Source: Magnolia sinica (taxonomy: Eukaryota; Streptophyta; Magnoliopsida; Magnoliales; Magnoliaceae). From it: 64,000 bases of DNA. Below the pieces are notes generated by a model, which saw only the letters and a program-made list of their open reading frames with translations, made no database searches and was not told where the DNA came from. Shown piece after piece: positions 22,268-32,625 of the stretch. The DNA lies in the NCBI RefSeq assembly GCF_029962835.1, contig NC_080582.1:77806177-77870176 (forward strand). Reading direction: 5' to 3'. A program made the position numbers and the translations under genes. Numbering within the stretch: the stretch's first letter is position 1; the number at the start of each line of letters is the position of its first letter.

Positions 22268-25200
22268 AAGTGGTATCAGAGCTAAGTTCATTGAACGGGT
22301 AGGATCGGTTTGAAATTATGGAAGATGGCTCATCAAGGATGATCAGCCTCAATAGTTCTAACTGGACCATATAGAAGGCTAAGATGGAGGACTTACTTTA
22401 TTGCAAGGACCTATATTCTTCAATTTTAGGCATATCAGCAAAATCCAAGGATATGTTTGATGATGATTAAAAGAAGATGGACCGAAAGGTGGTGAGTTTA
22501 TTAAACAATGGCTGGATGATTTTGTGTTCCACCATGTGTCTACGAAAACCTTAACCGCTAACCTATGGCTAAAACTAGAAGGGCTGTATGAGAGGAAGAC
22601 AGCTGGTAATAAAAATTTTCTGATAAGGTGACTTGTGAATCTCAAGTTCAAGGATAGTAGTTCTGTGGCCAAGCACATGAATGAGGTCAGCAATATAGTG
22701 AACCAACTCTCCGCCATGAAGATGGTCATGGATGATGAATTGCAGGCTTTACTATTACTTAGTTCATTGCTTGATAGTTGGGAGACATTAGTGGTGTCTC
22801 TATGTAACTCCGCGCTAGACCGGAAGATATCCATGGAACAGGTGACTAGCTGTCTCTTCAATGAGGAGACAAGGAGGAAGTCTCAGGAGTCTACTCAGCA
22901 AGAGGCCCTTGTGACATAGGAACGGGGGAGAGGAAAGAACAGGAAGGACGGGAAGGCCCGAGATAAATCAAGAGGCAAGTTAAGTAACAGAAAAGATGTT
23001 GAATGCTGGAATTGTGGCAAGAAGGGCCACTATAAGCATAAATGTCGTAAGGCTAAGAACAACAAGAAAGGAAAAGGAAAAGAGAAGGAAGATGAATCAA
23101 ATTCTACCACGGTCGCTTCAGATGGCGACGTTGTAGTTATTCTTTCTGCAGATCATGATGTATGTCTCACGGCTATGAGTCAGGACACCGACTGGGTGAT
23201 AGACTCAGGAGCTTCTTTTCACGCATCTCCACGTAGGGACTTCTTCACAAGTTACAAGTCAGGTGACTATGGGACCATGAAGTTGAAAAATTCTGACGTA
23301 TCGAAGATCGTAGGGGTTGGTGATATTTGTGTGAAGACCGATATGGGCTGCACATTGGTTCTCAGGTATGTGAGGTATATCCCAGACCTTCGCCTCAACC
23401 TGATGTCTACGGAAAGGCTGGATGATGATGGTTATGAAAGCCGGTTTGCTGGTGGGTGCTGGAAACTTATTAAGGGTTCGTTGATCGTGGTTAGAGGAAA
23501 GAAGTGTTGCACTCTTTACAAGATAAGTGTCAGTGTGTGCAAGGGTGAGTTGAACGCAGCGGAAGATTTAGCTATTGACATGTGGCACAGGCGTCTAGGC
23601 CACATGAGTGAAAAAAGGCTTTAGCTACTAGCGAGGAAGCGGCTCCTTCCAGACATGACAGGAACACCTCTCAAAACCTGTCTTAATTGTTTATCAGGGA
23701 AACAACATAGAGTTCCATTCGATAAAATTACTTTTCATGTTAGTAAAGTGCATGCATTAGATTTGGTTTATTCTGATGTTTGTGGTCCTATGAGGACAAA
23801 CACCTTGGGTGGGGCATTGTATTTTGTCACTTTTATAGATGATGCATCTAGGAGGGTTTGGGTGTATGCTTTGAAATCCAAGGACAAGGTCTTTAGTGTG
23901 TTTAAAATGTTTCATGCTATGGTCGAGAGAGAGAGGTAGATCATTGAAGTGCATCCGCACTGACAATGGTGGTAAATACATTGGTGACTTTTATGAGTAC
24001 TGCAAGTCTCTGAGTATACGGCATGAACAGGTAGTTCCCAAGACCCCCCAGCATAATGGTGTAACTGAGCGAATGAATCGCATCATTGTTGAGAGAATCA
24101 GATGCATGTTATCCCATGCGAAATTGCCTAAGACATTCTGTGGAAAAGCAATGCATACGGTGGTGTATTTGATAAATGGGTCTCCATCAGCCCCGTTGAA
24201 TGGAGAAGTGCCTGAGAAGGTGTGAACTGGACAGGATCCATCGTACATTCATCTTAGGGTGTTTGGATGCAGAGCATCCGTTCACGTATAAAATTTTTCA
24301 TGCTATGGTCGAGAGAGAGAGGTAGATCATTGAAGTGCATCCGCACTGACAATGATGGTAAATACATTGGCGACTTTTATAAGTACTGCAAGTCTCTAAG
24401 TATACGGCATGCAGAGGCGGTTCCCAAGACCCCCCAGCATAATGGTGTAACTGAGCGAATGAATCGCATCATTGTTGAGAGAATCAGATGCATGTTATCC
24501 CATACAAAATTGCCCAAGACGTTTTGCGAAGAAGCAATGCATACGATGGTGTATTTGATAAATAGGTCTCCATCAGCCCCGTTGAATGGAGAAGTGCCTG
24601 AGAAGGTGTGGACTGGACAGGATCCATCGTACAGTCATCTCAAGGTGTTTGGATGTAGAGCATCCGTTCACGTAGCAAAGGATGAGAGGTCCAAGCTCGA
24701 TATGAAGATCTGGCAGTGTGTGTTCTTGGGGTACAGTGATGAAAAATTCGGTTACAGATTATGGGATCCGACCGAGAGGAAGCTTGTCAGGAGCTCTCTG
24801 AGTTTATGGCATGAACAGCGGTTCCCAAGACCCCCCCAGCATAATGGTGTAACTGAGCGAATGAATCGCATCATTGTTGAGAGAATCAGATGCATGTTAT
24901 CCCATGCGAAATTGCCTAAGACATTCTGTGGAAAAGCAATGCATACGGTGGTGTATTTGATAAATAGGTCTCCATCAGCCCCGTTGAATGGAGAAGTGCC
25001 TGAGAAGGTGTGAACTGGACAGGATCCATTGTACATTCATCTCAGGGTGTTTGGATGCAGAGCATCCGTTTACATACCAAAGGATGAGAGGTCCAAGCTC
25101 GATATGAAGATCAGGCAGTGTGTGTTCTTGGGGTACAGTGATGAAAAAATCGGTTACAGATTATGAGATTCGACCGAGAGGAAGCTTGTCAGGAGCAGAG

Positions 25201-26946
25201 ATGTGGTTTTCTTTGAAGATCAGTATATTGAAGACATTGATAAGCCAGAGAAGAACCAGCCTAGTTCAGGTGAGCTAGAGGACATGGATCTGGTTATTCC
25301 TCCTGTGGTGCCTGATGACGGGGAAGTATAACAAGGTACTGAGGACGAGGGAGTTTCTACAGAAGATGGACCAGGGAGCAGCCCCCACTTGATCCACCTG
25401 TTGAGCCATAGGTGAGGAGGTCATATAGGGACAGATAGCCGTCTAAGAGGTACCCACCTATGACATGGTGAAACTGCCTAAGGGCAAGAAAGCTCTGAGC
25501 AATAAGTGGGTGTTTAGAAAGAAGATTGAGCAGAAGAATTCACAGACGAGGTTCAAGGCCAGACTTGTAGTGAAAGGGTTCGGTTAGAGAAAAGGTATAG
25601 ACTTCGAGGAGATATTCTCACTAGTAGTGAAGATGACATCCATACAGGTGTTGCTTGGGTTGATGGCTAGCATGGATCTGGAGATAGAGCAGTTAGATGT
25701 CAAAACTGCCTTTCTCCATATTGACCTAGAAGAAGAGATCTATATGCACCAACCAGAGGGGTTTAAAGTCAAGGGCAAGGAGCATATGGTGTGTAGGTTG
25801 AGAAAGAGCTTGTATGAGCTGAAACATGCTCCATGACAATGGTACAAGAAGTTCGACTCGTTCATGTTACAGCATGGGTATGACAGAACGGAGTCAGACC
25901 ACTGTGTGTTCACGCGCAAGTTCTCAGATGGTGATTTCTTAGTTCTGCTGTTATACGTTGATGACATGCTCATTATGGGAAAAGACATCAAGAAAATTGA
26001 CAGGCTGAAACAGGAATTGGGCAAGTCGTTTGCCATGAAAGACTTGGGCCCGGCTAAACAGATCCTAGGAATGGAGATAACTCGTGACAGAAGCAGCAGG
26101 AAGCTTTGTTTGTCACAAGAGCGGTATATTGAGAAAGTCCTAAAGTGGTTCAATATGAATGCAGCGAAGCCGGTCAGTACTCCATTGGATGGTCACTTCA
26201 GATTGAGCGACAAGTAGTGTCCCAAGACGAAAGCAAAGGTGGATGAGATATAGAAGATACCTTACGCGTCAACAGTAGGAAGTTTGATGTATGTTATGGT
26301 GTGTACACGCCCAAACATAGCATATGCGGTTGGTGTTGTCAGCCGGTATCTTGCCAATCCTGGCAAAGAACATTGGATAGCGGTGAAGTGGATACTGCGG
26401 TATCTAAGAGGCTCATCCAGGTTGAGCCTATGCTATGGTGATGGAAAACCTATGTTAGAGGGCTACACAGATGCAGATATGGCAGGCAACATAGACTCTA
26501 GGAAGTCTACATCAGGGTTCTTGTTCACGTTTGCAAGGGGAGCGATTTCTTGACAAAGCAAGCTACAGAAGGTTGTAACATTGTCGACGACAGAGGCCGA
26601 GTATATTGCAGTCACAGAGGCATGTAAAGAGATGCTTTAGATGAAGAGGTTCCTACAGGAACTTAGCCTGAAGCAGGAGCAGCACGTGGTCTATTGCGAT
26701 AGTCAAAGTGCTATACACTTGAGCAAGAATCCAAGTCAGCACTCCAAGTCGAAGCACATAGAGATTCGGTATCACTGGATCAGGGATACTTTGAAACAGA
26801 AGGTGTTACAGCTTGAGAAGGTCCACACGGACGATAATAGGTGAGACATGATGACCAAAGCTTTGCCTAAGGGCAAGTTTGAGGTTTGTAAAAACTAAGC
26901 TGGCTTGAAGAATGTGAATTCCTCCTGAATCGAAAAGGGAGAGATT

Positions 26947-27751
26947 TGCTGAGAATTTTCTCTTCATTGCTGGGTTCGATGAAATCGAACTAGTTTCGAT
27001 ATCATCGATAATTGTTGGGATTTTTCACCCCTAGTCGCTGGACAGTTTTTGGTCTTGTCAAGTGCCCTACTTGACCAGTTGAGTGGTGCTCAACTCAAAG
27101 TCCAACAACCAATTGAGTTTATTCTTCTGCACTCCTCGACCAGTCGAGGACTCTGCTCAACCAGTCGAGGTTACGCAGATTCATGTCTGGATTTTGTGCG
27201 TACTGCATAAATTTAAGGCGGTTTTTGACATGGTGCGGAAAAGAGTTGCCTAAACTATAAATAGGGGTTTGTAAGGCTTTTCTAGGTAATGCAGGAGGGT
27301 TTCCTAAATCTTTACAAGGATTTGCTAAAGGATTTAAGGCTATCAAAGGTGTGTGTGTGTGAGAGAGAGAGAGAGAAAGAGAGAGAGGAAGCTTGTGGAA
27401 GGGAGGCTATGCTTGTAGAGGTGATCTACCATATCTCAGCGGTTCCACGTTCTCATAATCGGTGAGATCTCTCTGTTTTCTTTGTTTCTCTTATTGTTTA
27501 TCCACTCCTGCGGGAGTGAAGAAGGTTTGATCCAAGCGGTGTGTGCTTGTGATCGGTTGTAACATTCTGCTTTATAGTGGATTATTGATCTGGACGAGGT
27601 CCCGTGGTTTTTACGTCTTTGAGGGTTTTCTATGTAAAATTCTCTGGTGTCGTGTAGTTTATACTTTGATTTATTTCATTTCTTTATTATTCCATAATTC
27701 TGGTTTATTTCAGGAGGTTAGATCCTAAGGTTTTGTGTAAGGCCCCCAACA
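26947..27751 (+). repeat. 3' LTR of the copia element
   Basis: It starts TGCTGAGAATTTTCTC and ends GGCCCCCAACA, 805 bp, followed by the target duplication AGACA (27752-27756). Its middle block carries CGACCAGTCGAGG repeats instead of the CGATATCATCGA sequence of the 5' LTR. Confidence 0.88.
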
Positions 27752-27824
27752 AGACACACATCACGGTGGGGCCCACAAAGCTCGACCTCATGGGAAGTTC
27801 CCATCAGGTCGACCGCATAGAACC

Positions 27825-27830
<6 letters not shown>

Positions 27831-27871
<41 letters not shown>
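27831..27871. repeat. GT microsatellite
   Basis: About 20 GT repeats directly follow the right end of the split inverted-repeat element. Confidence 0.95.
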
Positions 27872-27874
<3 letters not shown>

Positions 27875-27957
27875 ACAGATGAACAATACACTTTTTTTAA
27901 TAGTAATTATCTTTTTATTTCCACTCTAGGTAACTAGAAAATTACACTTATGGTTTC

Positions 27958-28132
27958 AATTTTAAATTCTTGAAGTTTTATGAGCCTGATTTAGTAGTAT
28001 AAGCTAAAAACTGATTGGATTTAAGATGTACTATTGATTTACTTTGTTCCAAGTACTTTTGTAATAGAAATGTAATATTTACCATGATCCCTTCATCTAA
28101 TTTCATGTTTTATTTCACTTTTTTTTTTCCAG
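27958..28132 (+). other. Intron 3' end upstream of F-box copy 1
   Basis: From CAATTTTAAATTCTTGAAG onward the sequence matches 44484-44658 closely. It ends in a strong acceptor (TTTTTTTTTTCCAG, AG at 28131-28132). The equivalent position in copy 2 is the end of a 0.9-kb 5' UTR intron. Here no donor exon is found nearby. Confidence 0.65.
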
Positions 28133-28190
28133 CTCTAAGGAAACACAGTTGCATAATCTTGAGTGATCAGTAATATTGAGAAGGATATAC

Positions 28191-29429
28191 ATGGCTGACT
28201 GGTCCCAACTTCAAAAGGAACTGTTACGTACAATCGCTGAATTACTATCTGCCAACAGGGATTATCTGGCATTTCGTGCCACTTGCAAATCATGGAGATC
28301 GGCCGTGGAGGAAATGCCTCTTCATTACCCTTACCAGCTACCACTGTTAATGCTTCCATATGACAAGAACGTCAAGGCCTACAGTGCCTTTAGTTTATCT
28401 GATAACAAGATATTTTACCTCAAGCTATCAGAGGTTCATGGGCTAAGGTATTGTGGTTCTTCCAATGGTTGGCTGGTTGTTGTAGATGAGACCCCTGTCA
28501 CTCGTTTATTTAATCCATTTACTAAGACTCAGATCGAACTTCCTCCAATAACAACATTTTCCGAAGTACTAGGGTTTGACAAATCCAGAGTGGGTGCAGA
28601 GTACAATGTACGGTCTTTATTCAATGGTGTAGTAGAAACTCCAAACTCGGAATGGATAAGAACCCGCTTCATAAATAAGGCTATGGTATCCTCCGACCCT
28701 ACATCGAACCCCAACAATGTTGTTATGACCCTCCATGGTGAGCTTCAAAAATTGGCATTTTGTAGACATGGAGACAATGAGTGGACCGTAATTGAAAAGA
28801 TATGGTGTCCTTATTGTGGCATTGTGTGTTATAAAGAACAATTCTATGTGGTAGATGTTAATGGAAGAGTTGCACTTTGCAACATTGATGGTCCTCCCGA
28901 TGCAGTGGAGGTCATGCCACAAATGAATTTCCATGTGCTGCGACAAATGAATATCTATAAGCAGATGATTTATTTAGTGGAATCAATGGGGGAGCTATTA
29001 CAGGTTGTTAGATATTGTAAAGACATTCATAATGGTGAGTTTGTTAGATATTATGAAGATAATGATAATTGGATATATTATACAGTTAAATTTAAAGTTT
29101 TTAAGATGGATATAAGTAGGGGGGAGAGGTTTGAGGTGAAAACTCTTGGGGATTGTATGTTGTTCTTAGGCTCAAACTACTCATTATCTCTCTCGGCTCA
29201 CGATTTTCCCAGCTTCAAAAGAAATTGTATTTACTTTACTGATGACGAAATATATCCATATAAGGCTGGTGTACGAGGGGGTCATGATTTAGGCATGTTC
29301 AACTTGGAGGATAATAGCATCACATCGTTGCCATGCCAATACCATTCAAGCAATGACTTGGGAATGATTTGGCCTCCACCCATATGGTTGCACACATCTT
29401 ATCGTTGTAATGAGGCGTTGGAAGAATAA
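28191..29429 (+). CDS. F-box/DUF295 (KIB1-4 beta-propeller) protein, copy 1
   Basis: This is a single-exon frame of 412 residues. I start it at ATG 28191 (MADWSQLQKELLRTIAELLS), the Met that also opens copy 2. Residues about 1-45 form the F-box (DYLAFRATCKSWRSAVEE), which in this family binds SKP1 of an SCF ubiquitin ligase. About 60-395 form the DUF295 propeller region (LRYCGSSNGWLVVVDE, RLFNPFTKTQIELPPI, VCYKEQFYVVDVNGRVALCN, TLGDCMLFLGSNYSLSLSA). The usual size for the family is 350-420 residues. The protein is about 93-95 percent identical to copy 2 and lacks six residues near KVGDEYDDNW. No stop or frameshift is present. The promoter-like partner lies near 14.0 kb, separated by a CACTA-like and a copia element, so expression is doubtful. 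Substrate is unknown. Confidence 0.93.
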   Translation: MADWSQLQKELLRTIAELLSANRDYLAFRATCKSWRSAVEEMPLHYPYQLPLLMLPYDKNVKAYSAFSLSDNKIFYLKLSEVHGLRYCGSSNGWLVVVDETPVTRLFNPFTKTQIELPPITTFSEVLGFDKSRVGAEYNVRSLFNGVVETPNSEWIRTRFINKAMVSSDPTSNPNNVVMTLHGELQKLAFCRHGDNEWTVIEKIWCPYCGIVCYKEQFYVVDVNGRVALCNIDGPPDAVEVMPQMNFHVLRQMNIYKQMIYLVESMGELLQVVRYCKDIHNGEFVRYYEDNDNWIYYTVKFKVFKMDISRGERFEVKTLGDCMLFLGSNYSLSLSAHDFPSFKRNCIYFTDDEIYPYKAGVRGGHDLGMFNLEDNSITSLPCQYHSSNDLGMIWPPPIWLHTSYRCNEALEE

Positions 29430-30128
29430 TTGCATTTAATGTTTTTTTAAAAAAAAAATATTTCTCAAATACACATTCGATAAACATTTTTTCTTTCCAC
29501 GATTTTTGTTAGTTTATATTAATAGATGTTTAGTAATTTGATGAGAGATTGAAGAAGCAAACTTGGAAGTTTGACCATAATATCTATGTGCATTTAGAAA
29601 TTTAGATTTTTTTTCTTACTAAGTTCTATGAAGTTAAACATACAATAGAAACAAGTTTTCAGAGTTAAGTTGCTTCAATTCCAGCCTGAAGTTAGATTGT
29701 TTAGCTTTATATTGATTATACAAGGAGGCCAGTGTAACAGTAATCACCTAATTGGAGGACTTATTACCTCCGTCTAATAGTCATTCACATGTCCATGTGG
29801 GGTCCACCACGTCCATATTTATCATGCTAATCCAAATATGTTCATTAGTGCACAATTATCATGCTAATCCAAAATTCAAGCGTGACTGATAACAGAGCAA
29901 TTAGGACGAAGAACTGATGATTACAAAGCTTCCAAAATGTGCGTGGGCTAGCCATGTCTTTTTATTGTGTGTGAGGCCTAAAATTTATATGCCGTGGATG
30001 CTCTCACCCCATATGAATGGATAGCCCAAAAATCAGGTCATTCCAAATGATTTTAGAGTTTTTCAAAGTGATTTTACATGAGTTTGGCCACTCTAGATTT
30101 GGATTAACAAACATGAAAGGGCATACAT
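29430..30128 (+). other. 3' flank of F-box copy 1, conserved among the three copies
   Basis: It starts with TAATTGCATTTAATGTTTT after the stop and then an A run. It is similar to 45974-46486 and to 52044-52795. It probably includes the 3' UTR and transcription end. No other gene is seen. Confidence 0.6.
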
Positions 30129-30890
30129 TATTTGCGAAACACGAGGAAATAGAAAGCACACAGAAGACGACCCCATGTTTATGTGAAATCCACCCAACCA
30201 CCAGGTGCATCACCCCATGCTAGACTAATGGCTAAAATTTTTGCCCCAACCATGATTTAGGTAGACCACATGATTGAAAATAGTGTACTGCACAATGATG
30301 GTTCTCCAAAATAATTTTAGTTGGTGCGGCTGACATAAATTACAAATAGGTCTGATTTTAGCTCTGATTTTTGTCCCCTAGGCCTAAATTTTGGCGTTGT
30401 ATCTAATAATTGGAGTGGATTTCATATAATCATTATAGTGGCCTTGTAAAAATAGGGTGGATCTCTCCAAACCATTTCCTTTGCTCTGCCCCTGCCTGAA
30501 CCATTAGTAAGCCTTATCATTTGCCCTGGGCTTATTTGGGATTACACTATACATTGCAGGGTGAAAACACAATTAATATCTTAAGATAGGAAATCCCATT
30601 CGGTTTACTCATTAGGTTTCGCAAATCATCCTGTTAAGATTTTTAAATTTTAGAAAATAGACCTAGTTAGATCGGTGAAGGACGGAGTCGTGAATGCTTT
30701 ATTTAAATTTTCAATTATTATTGTAATAAATTAAAATATGAAAGTCAAGGCCTGCTGGCATGAAAAAAAAAACACAAAGAAACCCCGAACGCAAAACGCT
30801 TCTTTCCATTTTCTCCATTGGAACCCACCAAGGATCCCACTAAGACTAAACTTTTAATCAATACGTTTCATCCTACCGAGTAAACTCTTT
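30129..30890. other. Intergenic stretch
   Basis: There are some decayed fragments of the inverted-repeat family (GTAGACCACATGATTGAAAA near 30262). Nothing else is recognised. Confidence 0.4.
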
Positions 30891-31248
30891 TGAGACCACC
30901 TTGATTGTATTTGGTTTATCCATGCCGTTCATCAGTTTTTCCAGCTCGTTTCAGTGGTCGAACTCAGCATTGAATCATATCAAAATCTCAATTGGACCAC
31001 ACCACAAGGAAACAGTCGGAATAATGATTTCCAACATTGAAATCTTCTTAGGGCCTAGAGTGAATTTTATTTGTCATACAATCCGTTCATAAGATAAAAA
31101 AGACATGGATGAAGGGAAAAAAACAAATATCAGATTGATCAAAAATTTCTGTGGTGCCTAAAAATTTTAGGTTCAATTCACTTTGTTTATTACGGTGTGG
31201 TCCAATTGAGCTAGCTTTGGATTTGTTTCATTTTCGGGATCAAGACCT
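30891..31248. mobile_element. MITE-like element, right end truncated
   Basis: The left TGAGACCACCTTGATTG and CCATGCCGTTCATC are followed by the core TTGGACCACACCACAAGG and TGGTCCAATTGAGC. The right end stops at AAAAACTCCCCCC, where the next copy begins. Confidence 0.65.
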
Positions 31249-31251
31249 AAA

Positions 31252-31710
31252 AACTCCCCCCTGCCACCATGATGTATGTGTTTCATCGATGCCATCCACC
31301 CATTTTTATAGATTATTTTAGGGTATGAGACCAAAAATGAGTTATATCGCAATCTCAAGTGGACCACATTACACGAAGCAGTGTCATTAAAAACTTTTTG
31401 GGCCCAAAAAGTTTTGGATCAAAACAATATTTGTTTTTTCCCTTCATCTAGGTCTGTATGACCTAACCAACATATTGGATGTCAAATAAATAGTACAGTG
31501 GGCCATAGGAGGATTTTAATGGTGGATTTCCAATCACTATTGTTTTCCTTTGGTGTGGTCCACATGAGATTTATATCCTTCTCATTTTTTGTATCAAGCC
31601 ATAAAATGATCTGTAAAAATGGATGAACAGCATGGATGAAACATATACATCATTATGGGGCTCACGTATCACCGACCACCAGCCATGGGGTAGTGGCAGG
31701 GAAGTAGCCA
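31252..31710. mobile_element. MITE-like element, GGCTACTCCCC-shell type
   Basis: The left ACTCCCCCCTGCCACCATGA and right GTAGTGGCAGGGAAGTAGCC are inverted. The core shows ATGTATGTGTTTCATC and GGATGAAACATATACATC. Confidence 0.7.
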
Positions 31711-31855
31711 AAAGCGGATTGCGTAGTAACTCAATACCCTTAGCCTACTGAGTAGATTGTGTGAGGTCCACCATGGTTTATGTATTTTATCTGCTCCGTC
31801 CATCCATTTTATCAGATAATTTTAGGGCTTGAGCCCAAAAATGAGGCATATCCAA

Positions 31856-32625
31856 TGTTAGGGGGTGAAACTTGAATAAGGACAATCAGGGTGGTCCTAA
31901 GCCCTCTGAATCAGTTGATAAGGGCTCGGAAGGGGAACATTGCGACAAGTACAGACTAACCTCTGAGTCACGATTACAGGATGGGTGGAACAAGCCCTCG
32001 CCTTCGGTCTCAGGGCGAGTCATCATTCTCGTACTTAACCCCATCGGAAAGACGACATCCTACGAACTTCGACCCCAAGCATTTCGACAGTAAATTCCGA
32101 CTACTATTTCTCGATCACAAGCTTAGGCGAGACGAGGTCGAGCCTGGACTGACACTCCGAATGATAGAACTCGGCCTCGGAACTAGACAAATTGAGGTCG
32201 AGCCCGAGTGAGGACACTCCGAGTGCCGAGCCCAGAGAATAACCTAAATGCGGACGTGACCGAAGATCTCGCCCGAGGATACGCCCCCTTAAAACATGAT
32301 ACACTACATGATCTAAAGATTGCGGATAATATCTCCACGATCGTAATACCCTCATGATTGAGTAAATCGTGCCGAAATTAATGGACGTGATCCTCTTTAC
32401 CCACTGGTATAAATACTAGGGGACCCCATTACAACAGGTACGTAAGATCTCTCACCCTCTCTCTACATCACACAAGTTAGACCTAGATTCCCAGGCCTGA
32501 CTTAGGCATTGGAGGGTCCCCCGGCTAAGCCAGGGTCTCCTTTGCTCACCATTTTTATGCAGGATCAGGGACCGTTTGGAGTAGTCAGCATCGAGAGGAG
32601 GGTGATCCATATTTTGACCTCAACA
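31856..32625 (+). repeat. 5' LTR of the gypsy element
   Basis: It runs from TGTTAGGGGGTGAAACTTG to TTTTGACCTCAACA, 770 bp. GTATAAATACTAGGGGACCC near 32408 is a likely TATA box and start region. Confidence 0.9.

Larger units (their letters stand above)
21381..27751 (+). mobile_element. Ty1/copia LTR retrotransposon (fossil)
   Basis: The element has 5' and 3' LTRs and a primer-binding site TGGTATCAGAGC (22271-22282, initiator-Met tRNA type). Next come a gag region (about 22320-23100) with a CWNCGKKGHYKHKC zinc knuckle, a protease motif WVIDSGASFH, GAG-pre-integrase, integrase, reverse transcriptase with LLLYVDDMLIMG, RNase H with VVYCDSQSAIHLSKN, and a purine tract before the 3' LTR. The order protease-integrase-RT-RNase H is that of Ty1/copia. 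The RT/RNase H style resembles Tnt1/Tork-type elements, tentatively. It is flanked by AGACA on both sides. The coding part is broken in many places (about ten or more) and part of the integrase region is repeated. LTRs differ by roughly 10 percent where they align, implying an age of several million years. Confidence 0.93.
21107..27828. mobile_element. Short inverted-repeat element split by a copia insertion
   Basis: The left part (21107-21380) starts AAATGGTTCTAAGCAGTCGA and contains GGGAACTTCCCATGAGGTCG. The right part (27757-27828) is its inverse, ending CATAGAACCATTT. The inverted ends match over about 73 bases. The two halves join exactly at the 5-bp target duplication of the copia element. 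Confidence 0.8.

Noticed and set aside
22271-22282. TGGTATCAGAGC as a possible tRNA gene piece
   Set aside because: It is the primer-binding site of the copia element, complementary to the tRNA end, not a tRNA gene.
22379-22861. 160-codon minus-strand open frame
   Set aside because: It lies opposite the gag region of the copia fossil and has no recognisable protein features.
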